NCBI GenBank assembly: GCA_014896635.1
Contig: JADBKA010000152.1
Location: 1-11,060, forward strand
Length of the DNA: 11,060 nt
Direction: 5' to 3'
From: Ktedonobacteraceae bacterium
Lineage (GTDB): Bacteria > Chloroflexota > Ktedonobacteria > Ktedonobacterales > Ktedonobacteraceae
Both the position numbers and the translations under genes were made by a program. Under the pieces are notes generated by a model. It was given only the letters and a program-made list of their open reading frames with translations, did no database searches and was not told the origin of the DNA. Below, piece after piece: positions 1 through 5,380 of the stretch. Numbering within the stretch: position 1 is the stretch's first letter; every line of letters begins with the position of its first letter.

Positions 1-61
1 CCCCACACCTGCCCCTTCGTTTTTGATAAGGGTATGGGGAGAGACAAAGAAAGGATGAAAC

Positions 62-379
62 GTGACTGCTTACGTCATCTTTGACGAAAAGGTGTTCGAT
101 CCAGAGGGTGTTCGGGAATACGTTCAGAAGGCGTCCCAGATCCGCGACTCCTACGGTGGGAAAGTCTTTTTAGCGGGTAAAACCGTTGAGACCTTTGAAG
201 GTGACTGGCATCCAGATATGCTGGTGATTATAGAATTTGAAAGCATAGAACAGGCCAGGCGCTGGTATCATTCGGAAGAGTACACGGCGGTGAAGGCCAT
301 TCGTCACAGGACAACGAACAGCCGGGTGCTGCTGATAGAGGGGTCGCAAAACATCCAGTTGCCACCAAAAACAATGTAA
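62..379 (+). CDS. DUF1330 family protein
   Basis: A 105-aa cytosolic protein matching the DUF1330 family, which has a small ferredoxin-like alpha/beta-barrel fold. The N-terminal AYVIFDEKVFDPEGVREYV strand-helix, the central GGKVFLAGK, and the WHPDMLVIIEFES and ARRWYHSEEY segments are typical, and the length is normal. The biochemical role of the family is not established. The start is a GTG: an in-frame stop overlaps bases 56-58, and an AAAGGA-type ribosome site lies about 7 nt upstream. The ATG at 55 is in another frame and stops quickly. The gene stands alone, and the methyltransferase downstream is convergent. The family call is from memory of the motif pattern; no catalytic residues can be assigned. 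Confidence 0.85.
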   Translation: MTAYVIFDEKVFDPEGVREYVQKASQIRDSYGGKVFLAGKTVETFEGDWHPDMLVIIEFESIEQARRWYHSEEYTAVKAIRHRTTNSRVLLIEGSQNIQLPPKTM

Positions 380-510
380 GCTGACTGTATCCACATCCTC
401 TTATGCCCAAATAGCTGAGCAAAAACGCTTCCCACAGATCACAATGGCGCGATCCAGGCTTTTCCCTGCCTAGTTCGCATCATACATTAGAGAATCCGCA
501 TATCCTGTTG

Positions 511-1164
511 TCAGGCAGATTCTGAGCGCCGTTTGCGTGCAAAGATGTAGGCGCGCTGCGTCTCTACCTCGACGCCAATATAAGGCGGTCTCACAAGACT
601 CTCCTCGATCTCAAAGCCTGCCGCTCTCAAGTATCCTTCCATCTCTTCGCGTTCAAAGAAGACGGTATCCAGTCGGACCTGCTTTCCCCACCATTCTTCC
701 AGATGCCTCACTTCCTGACCCACGTGAAAAGCCAGCAGGAACAGGCCGCCGGGTTGAAGCACACGGCGAATCTCTTGCAAAACAGGGATTAGCTGCGGGC
801 GGTGAAAGTGGATTAACGAGTAAAACGCTACTATGCCGACCCAACTTTCGTCCTCGACGTCCAGCGAGGCCATATCCTCCTGACGAAATGGAATATCTGG
901 ATTACGCTTGCGGGCCAGCTCGACCATGTGTGATGACAGGTCAGCCCCAAAAACAGATACGCCGCGATCAAACAGGTAGCGGGTAACGTGTCCCGGCCCG
1001 CACCCCAGGTCGCACACCGGCCCTGATCCCTGTACCTCCCTGGCAAAACGGTCGAGCAATTGCCGATCCAGGGGTTTATGTTCTAGCTCATCAGCAATTC
1101 GTAGCACGTACTCATCTGCAACCTGGTCATAGCTCTTTTGTACGTTCTCAGTATCCTGATCCAT
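511..1164 (-). CDS. Class I SAM-dependent methyltransferase
   Basis: A 217-aa soluble methyltransferase of the Methyltransf_11/25 type. Motif I is VCDLGCGPGH (SAM glycine loop). It is followed by GADLSSHMVELARKR (acidic strand-2 end that binds the ribose), the QEDMASL segment, and the post-motif LQPGGLFLLAFH. The substrate cannot be told from sequence; small-molecule O-, N- or C-methylation is typical for this class. The frame is open to an ATG at 1270-1272, but I chose the ATG at 1162-1164. It has an AAAGGA site 8 nt upstream (1173-1177 on the complementary strand), and the family homology begins there. The extra 36 residues upstream are low-quality basic sequence. It converges with the DUF1330 gene and diverges from the lipoprotein gene. 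Confidence 0.9.
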   Translation of the reverse strand: MDQDTENVQKSYDQVADEYVLRIADELEHKPLDRQLLDRFAREVQGSGPVCDLGCGPGHVTRYLFDRGVSVFGADLSSHMVELARKRNPDIPFRQEDMASLDVEDESWVGIVAFYSLIHFHRPQLIPVLQEIRRVLQPGGLFLLAFHVGQEVRHLEEWWGKQVRLDTVFFEREEMEGYLRAAGFEIEESLVRPPYIGVEVETQRAYIFARKRRSESA

Positions 1165-1522
1165 GCGCCATTTCCTTTCTTTTTCTGATGCCTTTTCAAT
1201 ATCTTTTTTAGAGGTCGGGAAGCGTAGGGACGCTCTTGCTGCGCGAGGACCCGCACATTCCTGGACCCCCATTCTCTAACATACCTCTTGATGGTGCATA
1301 TGGTCGTCGTTTACAAATAGGCAAAAAGTACCAATCTGGTATATGGTGAAAAATAGTGACGTGTAAACAGACGAGGTGGTGATCAGGTGAGAGCGAGTGG
1401 CGCATGACACGGAACCGGCAAGCGCTCTCCTCTGCCTGGGGAGCATCACCATCTACCACTTTTTCAAGCAGGATGATTTGTATGAGTGCCGATCACAGGT
1501 AGTCGAGAAGGAGCTGTGACAC
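1165..1522. other. Divergent intergenic region
   Basis: This spacer lies between the methyltransferase (left) and lipoprotein (right) starts. It holds the methyltransferase ribosome site (1172-1179) and the lipoprotein ribosome site AAGGAG (about 1508-1513). It also contains a short dyad TACCA-ATC-TGGTA (1329-1341). I found no convincing -35/-10 pair in either direction. The open frames crossing it on the minus strand show no recognisable protein and are not called. Confidence 0.5.
1329..1341. promoter_or_regulatory. Short inverted repeat, possible operator
   Basis: TACCA and TGGTA are separated by ATC and form a perfect 5-bp dyad in the divergent spacer between the methyltransferase and lipoprotein genes. 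The position suits a regulator site, but a dyad this short can occur by chance and no cognate regulator is evident. Confidence 0.2.
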
Positions 1523-2251
1523 ATGCGATCTTATAAAAACGTTGTATTGCTTGCGCTAAGCCTGGTGCTGGCTTTCGTCGTCGCTGCATGCGGTGGTGCC
1601 ACTACTCCTGCCACCCAGAATACAGGCAGCAAGGCGCCGGCCACTACGGCAGCAACGGCGACGGCAAGTCCACAGGCAAACAACGGTCAGATGAACGATC
1701 AACAGAATGGCGAGATGAACAATCAAAACAATGGGCAGAATAACCAGGGAAATGCCGGCAATACAAATAACGGGCAGGCGAATGGCGGCGGGCAGAACAA
1801 TAATCAGAACGCGAACGACAACAATAACAACAATCAAAACGCGAATAACAACGATAAGAAGCCCGCGCCTACCGCAGCCGCGAACGGTGGCAAAATAGTT
1901 ATTCGCGTAATGCAGGTGAACGTGCGTGGCGTGATGACTGCTGTGCTGGCATCGCCCCAGGGCATGACCCTGTATTATCGCGCCACCGATCCGGCTCCCG
2001 CATCTGGCTGTACCGGCGCATGCGCGAAGGAGTGGCCCCCACTGCTGAGCAATGGCGCAACGATCATCAGTTCTGAAACGCTGCCCGGCAAATTGACGGT
2101 TCAGCAGACAACGCATGGCTGGCAGGTTGAGTACAACGGCCATCCACTCTATACCTACACGGGTGATAAGGCGCCTGGACAGGCAAACGGCGCCGGCAAT
2201 GACAATGTCTGGTATGTCGTTTCCATCAAGCAACAAAAGCAAAAATGGTAG
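1523..2251 (+). CDS. Secreted-repeat lipoprotein with Asn/Gln-rich linker
   Basis: A 242-aa predicted lipoprotein of the COG4315/Lipoprotein_15 type (secreted repeat of unknown function). Residues 1-22 are a signal peptide, with lipobox VAAC and acylated Cys23. Residues 27-120 form a low-complexity linker very rich in Asn, Gln, Gly and Ala, probably a flexible spacer from the membrane. Residues 125-235 form the folded domain: LASPQGMTLYYRATD, then CTGACAKEWPPLL with Cys163 and Cys167, then NGHPLYTYTGDKAPG with the Tyr-x-Tyr-x-x-Asp signature, and finally VWYVVS. The function is unknown; some relatives are discussed as heme- or electron-transfer-related, which I cannot confirm. The start is the ATG at 1523 with AAGGAG about 10 nt upstream. 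The frame ends at an amber TAG (2249-2251), but the same frame stays open for another 48 codons (next entry). Confidence 0.85.
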   Translation: MRSYKNVVLLALSLVLAFVVAACGGATTPATQNTGSKAPATTAATATASPQANNGQMNDQQNGEMNNQNNGQNNQGNAGNTNNGQANGGGQNNNQNANDNNNNNQNANNNDKKPAPTAAANGGKIVIRVMQVNVRGVMTAVLASPQGMTLYYRATDPAPASGCTGACAKEWPPLLSNGATIISSETLPGKLTVQQTTHGWQVEYNGHPLYTYTGDKAPGQANGAGNDNVWYVVSIKQQKQKW

Positions 2252-2398
2252 AAAAGAAGACAGGAGTTCCCGAACGCCGGGAACACTGGCGGCAATAACG
2301 CCGGGAATAGCGGAGGGAACACTGGCGGTACTAATGGTGGGAATAGCGGTGGAACACAACAAGGACAGCAGCAGGGACAGCAGGACGTGACTCCCTGA
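2252..2398 (+). pseudogene. In-frame Gly/Asn-rich tail beyond the lipoprotein amber stop
   Basis: In exactly the same frame as the lipoprotein, codons after the TAG at 2249-2251 run open to a TGA at 2396-2398. They encode KRRQEFPN followed by a low-complexity Gly/Asn/Ser/Thr tail ending QQGQQQGQQDVTP. The tail contains a 12-residue (36-nt) tandem repeat. GGGAACACTGGCGG occurs at 2279-2292 and 2315-2328, and GGGAATAGCGG at 2303-2313 and 2339-2349. The composition matches the protein's own linker, so this is almost certainly former or conditionally translated lipoprotein sequence. There is no start codon and no ribosome site for an independent gene. A nonsense mutation, readthrough or a sequencing error could explain it. 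Confidence 0.6.
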
Positions 2399-2419
2399 TT
2401 GTGAAGTTTAGCAATCGGG

Positions 2420-2448
2420 ATCGGGCATGGTTCACGGCCATGCCCGAT
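2420..2448 (+). terminator. Probable rho-independent terminator after the lipoprotein gene
   Basis: ATCGGGCATGG (2420-2430) pairs perfectly with CCATGCCCGAT (2438-2448) around a 7-base loop, giving an 11-bp GC-rich stem. It is followed on the plus strand by TTCTCTT. The U-tract is imperfect, but stem strength and position just after the lipoprotein frame (including its tail) fit a terminator for that gene. Confidence 0.7.
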
Positions 2449-2473
2449 TTCTCTTATCAAATCTCATAGGGGT

Positions 2474-2497
2474 GCTCTCACTTGATCAAGTGAGAGC
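2474..2497. repeat. Perfect 24-bp palindrome
   Basis: Bases 2474-2485 (GCTCTCACTTGA) are the exact reverse complement of 2486-2497, with no spacer. The site lies between the lipoprotein terminator and the 3' end of the enolase-like gene. It may act as a cruciform, a terminator for the minus-strand operon, or a protein-binding dyad. There is no U-tract on either side. The right half can also pair with TCACTT just downstream (AAGTGA at 2488-2493), which offers an alternative hairpin. Confidence 0.6.
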
Positions 2498-2531
2498 AAA
2501 TTCACTTCCTCTTTTGCCCCTTCTCCGGCGA

Positions 2532-3755
2532 CTACGAAGCAGGCCAGGCCACGACTGGCAGCCCTGTCGCGTCTTCGATCTCAAGCAGGCGGTTATACTT
2601 TGCCAGGCGTTCGCTCTGCGTGATCGAGCCGATCTTGATCTGATCGCCGGACCAGCCGACGGCAAGATCAGCCAGCCAGTTGTCTTCGGTCTCGCCACTG
2701 CGCGCGCTGATCGTCACCTGCCAGCCAGCCTCGCGCGCCAGGCGACAGGTTTCCGCTGCCTCGCTCAGCGTGCCGATCTGATTGACCTTGAGCAGCAGGG
2801 TATTGGCGGCCTGTGTGGCGATAGCGCGCTGGATGCGTTTGGGATTGGTGCAGATCAGATCGTCTCCCACTATCAGAACTTTCCCTGCCACGTGCCTGAC
2901 GAGTTGCGGCCAGTGCTCCCAATCGTTCTCGGCCAGGCCATCTTCGATGCTCACCAGCGGATAGCGCCCGGTCCACTCGGCGAGCAAGTCAATCATCGCG
3001 GAGCCATCCAGCCGCTTTCCTTCCCACAAATAGCCGGTGTCGCTGAAAAAGTGGCTCGCGGCGACGTCGATGGCGAGCGCGACGTCCCGGCCGGGGCGCA
3101 ATCCCGCTCTCTGTATAGACTCAACGGCGCTTTCCAGCATTTCTTCTGCGTGTGAGAAGGTCGGGGCCAGCCCACCTTCGTCGGCGGTCAGGGCGCGCGC
3201 GTTGTATCTGGCGGCGCTGTACTCGATGGCGCACTGATAGGCCGCGAAAGCCATTGCCAGCCCCTCATCAATCGTGCGCGCCGAGGCGGGGACGATCAGC
3301 ACATCCTGCACAGACACCTGGCCGCCGGCATGCTTGCCGCCGCTGAACAGGTTGATGGTCATGCGCGGCAATGTGCGTAAGGGAAGATTCAAGAGAGAGG
3401 CGAAATACTGGTAGAGCGGCATACTGTGCTCGTTTGCCAGAGCGCGTGCGAAAGCCAGTGAAACTGCCAGCAGTGCGTTGGCTCCGAGTCGTCCTTTATC
3501 GGGCGTGCCATCCAGGGCGATCAGCGTGCGATCCAGTTCTTGCTGTTCTTCAATGGAACGCGAAGCCAGCGCCTGCTGGATCTCGCCATTGATGCTGGCG
3601 GCGGCTTTGCGGCAGCCCAGGCCGCGATAGCGCGCGGGGTCGCCATCGCGCAGTTCGTGGGCCTCTGCCGCACCTGTCGAAGCGCCGGATGGCACGGATG
3701 CCGCGCCGACGGCTCCGCTGGCTAAATCATAGGGGTATCCGGCGGCCCGAATCAT
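2532..3755 (-). CDS. Enolase-like protein, N-terminally short, with altered active site
   Basis: A 407-aa homologue of enolase (phosphopyruvate hydratase), the glycolytic enzyme converting 2-phosphoglycerate to phosphoenolpyruvate. Conserved features are the SGASTG loop (S26), GGKHAGG (H142), ADEGG (E193), AIDVAAS (D230), SIEDGL (E271), GDDL (D298), LLKVNQIG (K323) and QIKIGS (K374). These match the metal ligands and the catalytic Lys and Glu of yeast enolase. Two key positions differ. The Glu of the usual QEF motif is Asp151 (VQDV), and the His of the usual ISHRSGETED is Ala351 (ISARSGETED). The N-terminal DSRGNPTVE strand is missing, and the loop starts about 13 residues early. An in-frame stop at 3777-3779 rules out an upstream extension. 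No clear ribosome site is seen, so it is probably coupled to the receiver gene 21 nt upstream. It is likely a divergent second enolase; whether it still dehydrates 2-phosphoglycerate is uncertain. Confidence 0.85.
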   Translation of the reverse strand: MIRAAGYPYDLASGAVGAASVPSGASTGAAEAHELRDGDPARYRGLGCRKAAASINGEIQQALASRSIEEQQELDRTLIALDGTPDKGRLGANALLAVSLAFARALANEHSMPLYQYFASLLNLPLRTLPRMTINLFSGGKHAGGQVSVQDVLIVPASARTIDEGLAMAFAAYQCAIEYSAARYNARALTADEGGLAPTFSHAEEMLESAVESIQRAGLRPGRDVALAIDVAASHFFSDTGYLWEGKRLDGSAMIDLLAEWTGRYPLVSIEDGLAENDWEHWPQLVRHVAGKVLIVGDDLICTNPKRIQRAIATQAANTLLLKVNQIGTLSEAAETCRLAREAGWQVTISARSGETEDNWLADLAVGWSGDQIKIGSITQSERLAKYNRLLEIEDATGLPVVAWPAS

Positions 3756-3776
3756 GACCAGTCTGTTCGCCGGTTG

Positions 3777-4391
3777 TCAAGGGAGGCGCCTCTTTCCCAC
3801 ATTCCTGCTATCCTCTTGTGGAGGAGAACTGTTCTCCAGGCTTGCAGAAGTCTGTACACCCCTTCCCAGGCAGAAGGCCACCGCCGCGAGCAGGTCCTGC
3901 GTCCTCATCGGCTTGGTCAAGTAGATCTTCGCGCCTGCCAGGTAGCCTTTCAACTTATCTATCATCCCATACCGTCGGCTGAGCATCATCATGACGGTTT
4001 GTGCAAATAGAGGCTTCTTTTTGAGACGCATAGCCAGCTCGTAGCCGTCTATATAAGGCAGGCCAATGTCCAGAATCAGCACGGCAGGCGGACGCGCATC
4101 AGGGCCGACCAGCCAGCGAAACAGTTCGGGGCCATCGGCAAAGCCAAGCACCTCGTAGTCCTCGCGCTCCAGGATGGTCTGGACGATCTTGCGCACCGTC
4201 GGCGAATCGTCCACCACGACGATCAGCGGCCCACTCGCGCGCTTGTACTGGCTCTGCGCCAGTCGCATCTCGATCTCTGAGGGCGGGGGAACCATCGGCA
4301 CCGTTGTCGGTGGGGGTGTTGGGACCGCTGCCGGGGCCGGTTCTGCCTGCGGCTGATGAGACGTTAACGTGACTTTACGCAGAAAACCCAT
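3777..4391 (-). CDS. CheY-like response regulator receiver protein
   Basis: A 204-aa protein with one REC domain at about residues 56-175 and no recognisable output domain. The acidic pocket is Asp61/Asp62 (VVVDDSPTVRK), the phosphoacceptor is Asp108 (LILDIGLP), the switch hydroxyl is Ser138 (MMMLSRR), and the conserved Lys is Lys160 (YLTKPM). The first 50 residues are Pro/Ala-rich and probably disordered, and the C-terminal 25 residues are Ser/polar. It probably acts as a single-domain phosphorelay or adaptor protein like the PilG/CheY group. No histidine kinase lies nearby. The start is well supported by AAGGAG (4399-4404, complementary strand) 7 nt upstream. Its first 28 bases overlap the end of the upstream 110-aa gene, implying translational coupling. 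The enolase-like gene follows 21 nt later. Confidence 0.92.
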   Translation of the reverse strand: MGFLRKVTLTSHQPQAEPAPAAVPTPPPTTVPMVPPPSEIEMRLAQSQYKRASGPLIVVVDDSPTVRKIVQTILEREDYEVLGFADGPELFRWLVGPDARPPAVLILDIGLPYIDGYELAMRLKKKPLFAQTVMMMLSRRYGMIDKLKGYLAGAKIYLTKPMRTQDLLAAVAFCLGRGVQTSASLENSSPPQEDSRNVGKRRLP

Positions 4392-4696
4392 GTGCGTTCT
4401 CCTTTCTCCTGCGCCTGCTGCTCAGCCATCTTCGTCACGGCACTCAGGTGAGGCGAGGCGAGCGACTCCTCGTTGACGTTTCCGTTGTCCAGAGGAATCT
4501 CAAGCCAGGCTACCACCTGGGTGAGATGCACCTCTTCGACTTCATGCTCGTAGCCTGGAATGGTCGGTCTGACGTGAACAATCTTGTTTTCCTGGCTATG
4601 GTCTTCGACTCTGCCGAGCCAGAACGGCAGACGCAGCGGAATCTCGCAATCGGGCAGCCTGTACCAGGCGTACAACCCGCTGGTTAAAGCGATCAT
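4364..4696 (-). CDS. Hypothetical protein, first gene of the receiver/enolase-like operon
   Basis: A 110-aa protein I do not recognise. It has no signal peptide or membrane segment. The first 70 residues look beta-rich, with a Trp/Tyr-containing YAWYRLPDCEIPLRLPFWLGR and a VHVRPTIPG strand, suggesting a small barrel. Residues 75-110 look like a polar helix (LSAVTKMAEQQAQEKGE). The open frame reaches an ATG at 4742-4744, but the ATG at 4694-4696 has an AAGGAGGG ribosome site 6 nt upstream and is preferred. Its end overlaps the receiver gene start by 28 nt, so the two are co-transcribed and probably coupled. It could be a partner or specificity protein for the receiver, which is inference from position only. 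Confidence 0.75.
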   Translation of the reverse strand: MIALTSGLYAWYRLPDCEIPLRLPFWLGRVEDHSQENKIVHVRPTIPGYEHEVEEVHLTQVVAWLEIPLDNGNVNEESLASPHLSAVTKMAEQQAQEKGERTWVFCVKSR

Positions 4697-4744
4697 GATT
4701 CGCCCTCCTTTTCTTGTTCGTAGCAAAATACCATTCATGTCCAT

Positions 4745-4750
4745 ATTCTA
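4745..4750 (-). promoter_or_regulatory. Possible -10 element of the minus-strand operon
   Basis: TAGAAT on the minus strand lies about 50 nt upstream of the 110-aa protein start, in an AT-rich divergent spacer. No good -35 box lies 16-18 nt further upstream, so this is only a candidate. Confidence 0.25.
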
Positions 4751-4764
4751 TCTGATAAACGGAC

Positions 4765-4793
4765 TTGAAAAAGTTGTCAGTTTTAGCTATGAT
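4765..4793 (+). promoter_or_regulatory. Sigma-70 type promoter of the XRE regulator
   Basis: TTGAAA (4765-4770), a 17-nt spacer and TATGAT (4788-4793) match the housekeeping consensus at 5/6 in each box. Transcription would begin near 4800, about 40 nt before the regulator start. The promoter lies in the divergent spacer shared with the minus-strand operon, so the small regulator could control both directions. Confidence 0.7.
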
Positions 4794-4838
4794 ATATTTG
4801 GCAACTGTATTTTACCTTTTACCAGATGGGATATGGGC

Positions 4839-5063
4839 ATGATTAGATTACGCTTACGGAAAGTTATGCAGGAAAAAGGCATAGGCTTATCCAGGCTTTC
4901 GCAGTTGTCTGATGTTAATATCCGCCATCTTCAGAAAATCGCTTCTGACGAAAACTATAACCCGACTTTGTACACGCTCAGCAGGATAGCAAATGCACTT
5001 GGTGTACCAATAAAAGAATTATATGAAGAGGTGGATAACGAGCAAACTGATGCAGAAGAGTAG
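4839..5063 (+). CDS. Small XRE/Cro-type HTH transcriptional regulator
   Basis: A 74-aa protein that is almost entirely one helix-turn-helix domain of the Cro/C1 (XRE) type. It begins MIRLRLRKVMQEKGIGL, followed by LSRLSQLSDVNIRHLQKI (helices 2-3, recognition helix) and TLYTLSRIANALGVPIKELYE (helices 4-5), with an acidic tail. The frame is open far upstream, but the family begins at this Met and the promoter lies just before it. The ATG at 4833 is 6 nt upstream and also possible. GATGGGA at 4825-4831 gives the second ATG a weak ribosome site. The gene is more AT-rich than its neighbours. Its target is unknown; the divergent receiver/enolase-like operon or its own promoter are the obvious candidates. 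Confidence 0.85.
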   Translation: MIRLRLRKVMQEKGIGLSRLSQLSDVNIRHLQKIASDENYNPTLYTLSRIANALGVPIKELYEEVDNEQTDAEE

Positions 5064-5380
5064 TTTTTCTCCTCCTGGTATCACTTCTGTCATCACACAG
5101 TCTGCCCCATGTGTTGCGCACCTCACTAAGTTGTATCTTCAAACCTTATCGCCCGCCAATGGCAAGATCGACGTATGACGGTAGAGTATTTCTGCTGGCG
5201 ATCTTCTATCAATCCCAGGAACTGGCTACAATGTGTACAGTCCACTACCGGCAGGGAGAAAGAGACACCGAAAGAATGAATTCAAGTGAGATGTCTTTTT
5301 AAGGCCGCCTCTCAGCATGCCGGGAGATGTGCGGCGGCCCGGCGGGCGCTGTTCATTTCACAGCACGAGAAGGAGATCAC
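5064..5380 (+). other. Intergenic region upstream of the MerB-like gene
   Basis: This is a 317-nt spacer between the XRE regulator and the lyase. It contains a T-run right after the regulator stop with no stem, a TACAAT (5225-5230 region) that could be a -10 without a good -35, and a near-dyad TACA-ATG-TGTA at the same place. It also holds a GC-rich hairpin (5303-5339) and the GAAGGAG ribosome site of the lyase. A 63-codon open frame at 5111-5302 resembles no protein family and has no ribosome site. No copy of the BlaI-type dyad found further right was seen here. Confidence 0.5.
5303..5339 (+). promoter_or_regulatory. GC-rich hairpin in the leader of the MerB-like gene
   Basis: GGCCGCC (5303-5309) pairs with GGCGGCC (5333-5339). 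Inside it TCTC (5310-5313) pairs with GAGA (5324-5327), leaving a 10-base loop and a 5-base bulge. The structure ends 41 nt before the lyase ATG. No U-run follows, so it is not an obvious terminator. It may be a leader structure that affects stability or translation. Confidence 0.4.

Noticed and set aside
2249..2251. Pyrrolysine at the lipoprotein TAG
   Set aside because: Pyrrolysine is known in methylamine methyltransferases and a few transposases. Nothing here suggests it, and mutation or a natural end is simpler.
1556..2362. A 268-codon open frame antisense to the lipoprotein
   Set aside because: It is a by-product of the Asn/Gln-rich repeats read backwards: Val/Ile/Leu strings with no domain and no ribosome site.
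2427..3155. A 242-codon plus-strand frame over the enolase-like gene
   Set aside because: It is a shadow of the GC-rich enolase frame with no recognisable protein, and it begins inside the terminator hairpin.
3751..3780. TTGACA with an 18-nt spacer before CATGAT as a promoter for the enolase-like gene
   Set aside because: The -10 would overlap the start codon and the -10 match is poor. Coupling to the receiver gene is more likely.
4584..4838. N-terminal extension of the XRE regulator
   Set aside because: The extra 85 residues overlap the opposite-strand gene and the regulator's own promoter and have no family similarity.
5111..5302. A 63-codon open frame before the lyase
   Set aside because: It has no ribosome site and no recognisable sequence, and it sits in a leader region.
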